Positions 1 to 5,258 of a DNA stretch of 6,040 nt are shown here, piece by piece. The notes beneath the pieces were generated by a model that saw only the letters and a list, made by a program, of their open reading frames with translations, was not told the DNA's origin and ran no database searches. The DNA lies in NCBI GenBank assembly GCA_947177515.1, contig CAMWUU010000230.1, positions 1 through 6,040 on the forward strand, read 5' to 3'. This stretch comes from an uncultured Lachnospiraceae bacterium. GTDB taxonomy: Bacteria; Bacillota; Clostridia; Lachnospirales; Lachnospiraceae. Made by a program: the position numbers and the translations under genes. Positions within the stretch are counted from its first letter, which is position 1; each line of letters starts with the position of its first letter.

Positions 1-590
1 AATGCGAAACGCAGGTACTTGTAAAGCGTTTTAAGGAAACACGGCGCACACACCCGCTTTCCGGTACGGACCGGGTGGATAAGGGGATTGAGGAGGAGCG
101 CAGAAGACTGGCATTCCTAAAGGAGAGGGCAGATTGTATCCTGGATACAAGCCATCTTTTGATCAGGGAACTGAAAACCCAGATTGACCATATTTTTGTT
201 GAGAATGGGACATACCATAACTTTTTTATTACAATACTTTCATTTGGGTTTAAATATGGGATACCGGCGGATGCGGATCTGGTTTTTGATGTGCGTTTCC
301 TGAAAAACCCGTACTATGTACCTGAGTTAAAGAGTCTGACCGGCCAGGAAAAAAAGGTGCGGGATTATGTACTTTCCTCGCCGATGGCACCAGCCTTTTT
401 AGACAAGCTTGAGGACTTGCTGCTCTTTTTGATTCCGGGCTATATTGAGGAGGGGAAAAACCAGCTTGTTGTAGCGGTTGGCTGTACTGGGGGGAAACAC
501 CGGTCGGTTACGGTGGCATATGAGCTTGGACTGCGTCTTGATAAGGCGGAGTATGGGATTAAGACCGACCACCGCGATATTTCCCGGTAG
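1..590 (+). CDS. rapZ: RNase adapter / nucleotide-binding protein RapZ (YvcJ family), 5'-truncated
   Basis: The reading frame is open from the first full codon at base 3 to the TAG at 588–590, giving 195 residues against roughly 290 for the family, so the N-terminal third with the Walker A P-loop lies before the window. An in-frame GTG at 75 is not the true start, because the upstream codons already encode a RapZ-like stretch (LVKRFKETRRTHPLS). The C-terminal domain carries family signatures: SFGFKYGIP, ADLVFDVRFLKNP, and GCTGGKHRSVTVAYEL near the end. In Bacillus, YvcJ binds and hydrolyses nucleotides; in E. coli, RapZ guides RNase E to the small RNA GlmZ and senses glucosamine-6-phosphate. 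The exact role in Clostridia is not settled. It is followed 53 nt later by whiA with no terminator between, so the two are probably cotranscribed. The family call is firm; the function in this organism is inference. Confidence 0.95.
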   Translation, partial: CETQVLVKRFKETRRTHPLSGTDRVDKGIEEERRRLAFLKERADCILDTSHLLIRELKTQIDHIFVENGTYHNFFITILSFGFKYGIPADADLVFDVRFLKNPYYVPELKSLTGQEKKVRDYVLSSPMAPAFLDKLEDLLLFLIPGYIEEGKNQLVVAVGCTGGKHRSVTVAYELGLRLDKAEYGIKTDHRDISR

Positions 591-643
591 AACCGGGCTT
601 CTTAGGAAAAGAAACCAGTGCGGATAAAGGACGGAGGCGAAGA

Positions 644-1600
644 ATGTCGTTTTCAGGGAAAGTGAAGGACGAGCTGTTTGAACGTTATCCGGCGGCAAGG
701 CATTGTATGCTGGCTGAACTCGCAGCAATAACGCTCTGCTGCGGCAGGGTATCCTGGGAAAATAATATACAAAAATTGGAAATTTATACGGAAAATGAAG
801 CCATTGCAAGAAAATACTTTACATTATTGCAAAAAACATTTAATATATTAAAGGTTAAGTTTTTGGATAAAGGAGAAAATGCAGTAAAAAGAGCGGGTTC
901 TTTTGCGGTTGTCCTTTATGGGGAGGATGGGGCAGACCGTGTGGTGGCAGCGCTCAAACTGACGGGGGGTGGCATCGGAAAGGGGGATTTTGCCATAAAC
1001 CCGATTATCGTGCAGAATACTTGCTGCAAGCGCGCTTTTCTTCGCGGTGTTTTTCTTGCCGCAGGATCGATTTCCGACCCAAAGAAAGCGTATCATCTCG
1101 AGATTGTTTTTGATAAGGAGGGAAAAGCGGTTTGGGTAAGGGATATCATCCAATCCTTTATGATTGACGCGAAAGTAGTCCGGCGTAAGAAATATTTTGT
1201 GGTCTATGTGAAGGAGGGGGCGCAGATTGTTGACCTGCTCAATATCATGGAAGCGCATCTGGCCCTGATGGAACTTGAGAATGTCAGGATTTTGAAGGAA
1301 GTGCGCAACAGTGTGAACCGGCAGGTTAATTGTGAGGCTGCGAATATCAGTAAGACGGTGCAGGCGGCTGCAAAGCAGATTGAGGATATCCTTTATGTCC
1401 GGGATAATTTCGGGTTTGATAACCTGGAGGATGGGCTTAGGGAGATTGCGGTTTTGCGGATTGAGTATCCGGAGGTGTCCTTAAAGGAATTGGGGGAGAT
1501 GTTGCCCGTCCCGCTCGGGAAGTCCGGGGTAAACCACCGGTTAAAACGACTTTCGGGTATTGCGGAGGGCTTGAAGGAAAAAAAGGAGGAAGAGGGATGA
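644..1600 (+). CDS. whiA: DNA-binding protein WhiA
   Basis: The gene encodes 318 residues, a normal length for WhiA. The ATG at 644 is preceded by GGAGG at 633–637 with a 6-nt spacer. The architecture is the WhiA fold: an N-terminal degenerate LAGLIDADG homing-endonuclease-like region, whose second helix is visible as AFLRGVFLAAGSIS at about residues 131–144, then a C-terminal helix-turn-helix with the hallmark SLKELGEML…GKSGVNHRLKRL at about 279–304. WhiA controls sporulation-stage transcription in Streptomyces and affects cell division and chromosome segregation in Bacillus; it is not an active endonuclease. The neighbours rapZ and an HPr-like gene match the conserved Gram-positive cluster, but yvcK, which lies between rapZ and whiA in Bacillus, is absent here. 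Its last codons overlap the next ATG in an ATGA junction, which suggests translational coupling. Confidence 0.96.
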   Translation: MSFSGKVKDELFERYPAARHCMLAELAAITLCCGRVSWENNIQKLEIYTENEAIARKYFTLLQKTFNILKVKFLDKGENAVKRAGSFAVVLYGEDGADRVVAALKLTGGGIGKGDFAINPIIVQNTCCKRAFLRGVFLAAGSISDPKKAYHLEIVFDKEGKAVWVRDIIQSFMIDAKVVRRKKYFVVYVKEGAQIVDLLNIMEAHLALMELENVRILKEVRNSVNRQVNCEAANISKTVQAAAKQIEDILYVRDNFGFDNLEDGLREIAVLRIEYPEVSLKELGEMLPVPLGKSGVNHRLKRLSGIAEGLKEKKEEEG

Positions 1601-1884
1601 TTTCGAAAAAAATCAGGATTTGTTTGCCGGAGGGGTTAGAGGCTAGGCCGATTGCGTTGCTGGTGCAGGTGGCAAGCCAGTATGAGAGCAGCGTGTATGT
1701 GGAGTGTGGCGACAAGAAGGTGAATGCCAAGAGCATTATGGGTATGATGAGCCTTGCGCTTCCGACAGGTGAGGAACTTACCGTGACAACAAGCGGTGCG
1801 GATGAGATCGATGCGATCGATAATATTGAGAAATACCTGTGTGGCAGGCAGGAACAAGGCAGGCGCATAGTCGAAGGACGATGA
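1597..1884 (+). CDS. HPr-family protein, Crh-like, with Glu in place of His15
   Basis: This 95-residue protein has the HPr fold pattern and keeps HPr numbering exactly. The normally phosphorylated His15 motif (GLHARP) reads GLEARP, so residue 15 is Glu (GAG at 1639–1641). The regulatory serine motif is intact, with Ser46 in KSIMGMMSL (AGC at 1732–1734). HPr passes phosphate from PTS Enzyme I through His15; without it this protein cannot act as a normal phosphocarrier. Bacillus Crh is the known parallel: Gln15, Ser46 phosphorylated by HPr kinase, and service as a CcpA corepressor, also encoded beside whiA. By inference this is a Crh-like regulator, with Glu15 possibly resembling phosphohistidine charge. 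The start overlaps the whiA stop, with AAGGAGG at 1583–1589. The last seven or so residues (basic and acidic tail) extend past the usual 85–88-residue core. I withhold the symbol crh because true orthology is unproven. Confidence 0.9.
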   Translation: MISKKIRICLPEGLEARPIALLVQVASQYESSVYVECGDKKVNAKSIMGMMSLALPTGEELTVTTSGADEIDAIDNIEKYLCGRQEQGRRIVEGR

Positions 1885-1899
1885 TTTTTTAAATTATGG

Positions 1900-1928
1900 T
1901 TGACATGGGAACGGAAAAGCTTTATAAT
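1900..1928 (+). promoter_or_regulatory. Consensus sigma-A promoter for serC–serA
   Basis: A perfect −35 box TTGACA (1900–1905) is followed by exactly 17 bp and a perfect −10 box TATAAT (1923–1928). Transcription would start around 1933–1936. The promoter sits 15 bp after the HPr-like stop codon and directly drives the serC leader. The match to consensus predicts a strong basal promoter, so any control is more likely to act after initiation or by a repressor covering it. Confidence 0.9.
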
Positions 1929-1934
1929 TCTTGT

Positions 1935-2064
1935 AATTTGTCGTGCTAAAGCGACAACGTAACAGAACGGTGCATTGTGGATTGCGCGGGAAGTGAAGTG
2001 GATACCGCGCAGGGGCAGCTACCGTTTCATGTGGCGCTTTGAAAGTGAAGGAGGATTACATATT
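1935..2064 (+). promoter_or_regulatory. Structured 5' leader of the serC–serA mRNA
   Basis: Between the predicted start of transcription and the serC ATG lie about 130 nt. Hairpin 1 pairs TTGTCG (1938–1943) with CGACAA (1952–1957) around an 8-nt loop. Hairpin 2 pairs TGCGCGG (1983–1989) with CCGCGCA (2005–2011) around a 15-nt purine-rich loop. A short third stem is possible between TTTCA (2025–2029) and TGAAA (2040–2044). AAAGCG (1948–1953) could instead pair with CGCTTT (2035–2040), which would open hairpin 1 and the third stem. The ribosome binding site AAGGAGG (2048–2054) lies just after. I see no U-tract terminator and cannot assign a riboswitch class. The hairpins are direct sequence observations; a regulatory role is inference. 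Confidence 0.5.
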
Positions 2065-3147
2065 ATGGGCAGGGTCTATAATTTTTCTGCGGGTCCGGCA
2101 GTATTGCCGGAGGAGGTTTTAAGGGAGGCAGCAGCGGAGATGCTGGATTATAAAGGTACCGGTATGTCCGTTATGGAGATGAGCCATCGTTCCAAGGCAT
2201 ATGAGGGGATTATTACGGAAGCGGAGAAGGATCTGCGGGAGCTAATGGGGATCCCGGACAATTACAGGGTTCTGTTTTTGCAGGGTGGGGCTTCCCTCCA
2301 GTTTGCGATGATTCCAATGAACCTTATGAAGAACCGGAAAGCTGCTTACATTATTACCGGCCAGTGGGCGAAGAAGGCTTATCAGGAGGCAGGGCTTTAC
2401 GGGGAGGCGGTTGCGGTCGCTTCTTCTGCGGACAGAACTTTTTCCTATATTCCGGATTGCTCCAACCTTCCGATCCCGGAGGATGCGGACTATGTCTATA
2501 TCTGTGAAAATAACACCATCTATGGCACAAAGTTTTGGAAACTTCCGGATACGAAGGGAAAAACCCTTGTGGCAGATGTATCCTCCTGTTTTCTCTCCGA
2601 GCCGGTTGACGTAACGAAGTATGGCATAATCTACGGCGGCGTGCAGAAAAATATCGGGCCGGCCGGTGTTGTAATCTGCATTATCCGTGAGGATCTGATA
2701 ACACAGGATGTGCTGCCGGCAACGCCTACTATGATGCGTTACAAGACCCATGCGGATAACGGATCCATGTACAACACCCCGCCGGCTTACGGTATCTATA
2801 TTTGTGGTAAGGTGTTTAAGTGGTTGAAGAACCAGGGTGGCCTTGCTGCGATGAAGGAACACAACGAAAAGAAAGCAAAAATTCTCTATGATTTTCTTGA
2901 TGGCAGCAGACTTTTCAAAGGCACAGTGGAGAAAAAGGATCGTTCCCTGATGAACGTGCCGTTTGTGACGGGCAGCGAGGAGCTCGACGCAAAATTTGTG
3001 AAAGAGGCGAAAGCGGCGGGTTTTGAGAACCTGAAGGGGCACCGGACGGTTGGCGGTATGCGGGCAAGCATCTACAACGCAATGCCAATCGAGGGTGTAA
3101 AGAAACTCGTTGCATTTATGCAGGAATTTGAAACCGCGAACACATGA
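2065..3147 (+). CDS. serC: Phosphoserine aminotransferase
   Basis: The 360-residue product is a fold-type I PLP enzyme of normal SerC length. It converts 3-phosphohydroxypyruvate plus glutamate to 3-phosphoserine plus 2-oxoglutarate in cytosolic serine synthesis. The N-terminus is typical (YNFSAGPAVLPEEVL, residues 5–19), followed by MSHRSKAYEG (39–48), the cofactor phosphate region LQGGASLQF (72–80), ADVSSCFLS (170–178) with the PLP-ring Asp171, and the PLP lysine Lys195 in GGVQKNIGPAG. The closing GHRTVGGMRASIYNA contains the conserved substrate-site arginines. I chose the ATG at 2065 because AAGGAGG lies 10 nt upstream and homology begins there; the frame stays open back to a TTG at 1975, but that stretch is leader sequence and has no family similarity. 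serA follows after 40 nt, so the pair is an operon. Confidence 0.97.
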   Translation: MGRVYNFSAGPAVLPEEVLREAAAEMLDYKGTGMSVMEMSHRSKAYEGIITEAEKDLRELMGIPDNYRVLFLQGGASLQFAMIPMNLMKNRKAAYIITGQWAKKAYQEAGLYGEAVAVASSADRTFSYIPDCSNLPIPEDADYVYICENNTIYGTKFWKLPDTKGKTLVADVSSCFLSEPVDVTKYGIIYGGVQKNIGPAGVVICIIREDLITQDVLPATPTMMRYKTHADNGSMYNTPPAYGIYICGKVFKWLKNQGGLAAMKEHNEKKAKILYDFLDGSRLFKGTVEKKDRSLMNVPFVTGSEELDAKFVKEAKAAGFENLKGHRTVGGMRASIYNAMPIEGVKKLVAFMQEFETANT

Positions 3148-3187
3148 TAATAGAAGGTGATGTGCAAAACGGATATGGGAGGATCAT

Positions 3188-4351
3188 ATGATTAAAGTTA
3201 ACTGCTTAAATCCGATCGCGAAGGTCGGTATGAATCTGCTGCCGGACACATTCGGCACGACGGATAATTTAGGTGAGGCCGATGCCGTGTTAGTCAGAAG
3301 CGCAGCCATGCATGAACTGGAGTTCCCGAAAAGCCTGCTTGCCGTTGCGCGGGCGGGCGCAGGGGTCAATAATATCCCGCTTGTTAAATGCGCGGATGCG
3401 GGAATTGTGGTATTCAACACCCCCGGCGCAAACGCAAACGGTGTTAAGGAGATGGTGCTGGCCGGGATGCTTTTGGCGGCGCGTGATATCCGCGGAGGCA
3501 TGGATTGGGTAAGCGCCAACCGCGGGGATGAAGAAATCAACAAGACAATGGAGAAAGCGAAAGCAAAATTTGCAGGGACGGAACTTAAGGGGAAGAAACT
3601 CGGGGTGATTGGACTCGGCGCAATCGGTGTGCTGATCGCGAATGCGGCAACCCATCTTGGCATGGAGGTTGTTGGCTGTGACCCTTTCCTCTCGGTAGCC
3701 AATGCGCTTAACCTTTCGCGGAATGTTAAAATTGTTAAATCGAATTCGGAAATTTTTGCTGAGTGTGATTATATTACCGTTCATGTCCCGCTTCTTGATG
3801 ATACAAAGGGGATGTTTAACAAGGCTTCCCTTTCGATGATGAAGGACGGTGTGGTGATCCTCAATTTCTCCCGTGACCTTCTGGTAAATGAGGAGGATAT
3901 GGGTGAGGCGCTCTTATCCGGCAAGGTGGCAAAATATGTAACCGACTTCCCAACAAAAAAGATTGCGAATATGGAGAATGTAATTGCGTTCCCGCATCTT
4001 GGCGCATCAACGGCGGAGTCTGAAGATAACTGTGCGGTAATGGCAGTAAAGCAGGTAGTGGACTATATTGAGAATGGAAATATCCAAAACTCGGTAAACT
4101 ACCCGGCAATGGACGCGGGCAAATGCCAGACTGCGGCGCGCATCTGTGTATGCCACAAAAACATCCCGAATATGCTTGCACAGTTTACGGGCGTTTTCTC
4201 GGCGGCGGGCATCAATATTGAAACGATGGCCAACAAAAGCAGGGGTAATTATGCCTATACGGTGCTTGATATTTGTGCGCGGGCGACGGGGGAACTTTTG
4301 GAGAAGGTCAACGCGATTGAGGGCGTGTTGAAGGCGAGGGCGATACAGTAG
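3188..4351 (+). CDS. serA: D-3-phosphoglycerate dehydrogenase, short ACT-domain form
   Basis: The 387-residue protein oxidises 3-phosphoglycerate to 3-phosphohydroxypyruvate with NAD+, the entry step of serine synthesis. The split substrate domain includes ARAGAGVNNIPL (54–65) and NTPGANANGVKE (77–88). The Rossmann domain has GLGAIG (142–147) and Asp165 at the end of the second strand, which favours NAD. Catalytic Arg229 (NFSRD) and His270 (FPHLGAST) are present, but the position 29 residues after the arginine, where family members carry the catalytic Glu of FPTEP, is Lys258 (DFPTKK). A C-terminal ACT domain (about 317–387, with HKNIPNML and GINIETM) suggests serine feedback control. It is shorter than the 520-plus-residue form because it lacks the intervening domain. 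The ribosome site GGGAGG (3177–3182) supports the ATG. Confidence is high for the family, and slightly lower for exact activity because of the missing Glu. Confidence 0.93.
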   Translation: MIKVNCLNPIAKVGMNLLPDTFGTTDNLGEADAVLVRSAAMHELEFPKSLLAVARAGAGVNNIPLVKCADAGIVVFNTPGANANGVKEMVLAGMLLAARDIRGGMDWVSANRGDEEINKTMEKAKAKFAGTELKGKKLGVIGLGAIGVLIANAATHLGMEVVGCDPFLSVANALNLSRNVKIVKSNSEIFAECDYITVHVPLLDDTKGMFNKASLSMMKDGVVILNFSRDLLVNEEDMGEALLSGKVAKYVTDFPTKKIANMENVIAFPHLGASTAESEDNCAVMAVKQVVDYIENGNIQNSVNYPAMDAGKCQTAARICVCHKNIPNMLAQFTGVFSAAGINIETMANKSRGNYAYTVLDICARATGELLEKVNAIEGVLKARAIQ

Positions 4352-4356
4352 CAAAC

Positions 4357-4391
4357 AGCGGATGGCCTAGCGCAGGCCATCCTGCTTTTTT
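4357..4391 (+). terminator. Intrinsic terminator after serA
   Basis: Six bases after the serA stop, GGATGGCCT (4360–4368) pairs perfectly with AGGCCATCC (4374–4382) around a 5-nt loop. An outer AGC/GCT extension follows with one bulged T at 4383. A run of T residues (4386–4391) follows at once. This ends the serC–serA transcript. Confidence 0.92.
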
Positions 4392-4412
4392 ATGTACGGG
4401 GCGCAGTTTTAT

Positions 4413-4441
4413 TTGTCATTTCTTATCATTACATATATAGT
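4413..4441 (+). promoter_or_regulatory. Probable sigma-A promoter upstream of xpt
   Basis: TTGTCA (4413–4418) and TATAGT (4436–4441) are separated by exactly 17 bp, each one base from consensus. Transcription would begin near 4448, giving xpt a leader of about 150 nt that contains most of the palindromic element. A weaker alternative uses the second TATAGT (4557–4562), 18 bp after CTGGCA (4533–4538). The choice cannot be made from sequence alone. Confidence 0.55.
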
Positions 4442-4532
4442 TGGTGATTGAAAATCGCGGGCTGCGCCGAGCACGATTGCGAAGCAATCCCTTCCTCTCG
4501 TGCGGGTGCGCATCTCCCGGAGGGCTATATAT
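4433..4532 (+). repeat. Long imperfect palindrome upstream of xpt
   Basis: This 100-bp segment is built from nested inverted repeats: ATATATAG (4433–4440) with CTATATAT (4525–4532), CGGG (4458–4461) with CCCG (4516–4519), GCGC (4464–4467) with GCGC (4508–4511), GCACGA (4471–4476) with TCGTGC (4498–4503), and within the last an apical stem GATTGC (4475–4480) / GCAATC (4484–4489) with a GAA loop. The GA at 4475–4476 is shared between two of the stems, so they cannot form completely together. It contains no gene. It may be a dispersed REP- or MITE-like element or a structured leader; the sequence alone cannot decide. Confidence 0.6.
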
Positions 4533-4561
4533 CTGGCAATGCTTTAATAACAGATATATAG
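4525..4561 (+). repeat. Perfect 11-bp inverted repeat competing with the larger palindrome
   Basis: CTATATATCTG (4525–4535) is the exact reverse complement of CAGATATATAG (4551–4561), with a 15-nt spacer. Its left arm is the same segment that closes the larger palindrome, so in RNA the two structures exclude each other. No T-tract follows, so this is not an intrinsic terminator. ATATATAGT also occurs as a 9-bp direct repeat at 4433–4441 and 4554–4562, bracketing the element. Confidence 0.65.
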
Positions 4562-4599
4562 TATGACGGTATCAAAGCGAGGATGGAAAGAGGTGGAAT

Positions 4600-5181
4600 A
4601 TGCAGTTATTGATGGATCGTATCCGCAAGGACGGTGTTATAAAGCCGGGGAATGTCTTAAAGGTTGACAGTTTTTTAAACCATCAGATGGATATTGGGTT
4701 GCTCAATGAGATTGGGAAGGAGTTTAAACGCCGTTTTTCGGATCTTAAGATTACAAAAATTGTGACGGTTGAGGCATCCGGTATCGGGATCGCCTGTATA
4801 ACGGCGCAGTATTTCGGTGTGCCGGTGATTTTTGCAAAAAAAGCGCAGAGCGTGAATATTGATGGGGATGTTTACTCGGCACAGATTGAATCGTTTACCC
4901 ACAAAAGGAACTATGATGTTATTGTATCGAAGAAATTTTTAAGTGCCCAGGACAATGTACTGCTAATTGATGATTTTCTTGCAAACGGCTGTGCGCTGCT
5001 TGGGCTGATTGAGATAGTTGCAAGTGCCGGGGCGAATATAGAGGGAATCGGCATTGTGGTCGAGAAGGGATTCCAGTCCGGCGGGGAGGTAATCCGTGAG
5101 ATGGGATTGAGGCTTGAATCTTTAGCTGTTGTGGAGCGGATGGATGCGGGAACGGGGCAAATATTTTTCCGCGGGGAGTAA
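4600..5181 (+). CDS. xpt: Xanthine phosphoribosyltransferase
   Basis: The 193-residue product matches Bacillus Xpt in length and across its sequence. It joins xanthine to PRPP to make XMP, feeding salvage into guanine nucleotides in the cytosol. Visible features are VLKVDSFLNHQMD (19–31), with Leu20 and Asn27 at known base-binding positions, TKIVTVEASGIG (52–63), the PRPP-binding motif VLLIDDFLANG (120–130) with Asp124–Asp125, and GIVVEKGFQ with Lys156 at the other base-binding position. The ATG at 4600 has AGAGGTGG ending 3 nt upstream, a close but acceptable ribosome site. It is separated from serA by a terminator and probably has its own promoter. No pbuX xanthine permease gene follows, unlike Bacillus; an ABC exporter gene is next. 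Confidence 0.96.
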   Translation: MQLLMDRIRKDGVIKPGNVLKVDSFLNHQMDIGLLNEIGKEFKRRFSDLKITKIVTVEASGIGIACITAQYFGVPVIFAKKAQSVNIDGDVYSAQIESFTHKRNYDVIVSKKFLSAQDNVLLIDDFLANGCALLGLIEIVASAGANIEGIGIVVEKGFQSGGEVIREMGLRLESLAVVERMDAGTGQIFFRGE

Positions 5182-5184
5182 TAA

Positions 5185-5223
5185 GGACGGTTTAAGAGGA
5201 CGGGGAATGGCAAAAAGCCGTCC
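5185..5223 (+). other. Weak alternative hairpin between xpt and the ABC gene
   Basis: GGACGG occurs twice (5185–5190 and 5198–5203), and either copy can pair with CCGTCC (5218–5223). The closer pair leaves a 14-nt loop. There is no immediate T-run; a T5 run begins only at 5237. It may be a processing or partial attenuation site, or have no function. Transcription from xpt into the next gene is therefore possible. Confidence 0.3.
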
Positions 5224-5258
5224 AGATCGGAGAACGTTTTTCTGAAGGGGGACTCGGG

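Noticed and set aside
75..590. The GTG at 75 as the start of a 171-residue gene.
   Set aside because: The frame is open and RapZ-like upstream to the window edge, so this is an internal codon of a truncated gene.
1861..1890. A terminator after the HPr-like gene, suggested by the T6 run at 1885–1890.
   Set aside because: Only a 3-bp stem (TCG/CGA) precedes the T-run, too weak for an intrinsic terminator; some read-through into serC is possible.
1996..2010. Resemblance of AGTGGATACCGCG in the serC leader to the T-box core (GGTGGNACCGCG).
   Set aside because: There is one extra base between TGG and ACC, the leader is too short for a standard Stem I plus antiterminator, no terminator follows, and TGGA would not match the G discriminator base expected for tRNA-Ser.
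1975..2064. A 30-residue N-terminal extension of SerC from a TTG start.
   Set aside because: The extension has no SerC similarity, the TTG has no ribosome site, and AAGGAGG is correctly placed before the ATG at 2065.
2242..3042. A 266-codon open frame on the minus strand.
   Set aside because: It lies entirely inside serC, has no recognisable domain, and is a shadow of the serC codon pattern. The other minus-strand frames are rejected for the same reason.
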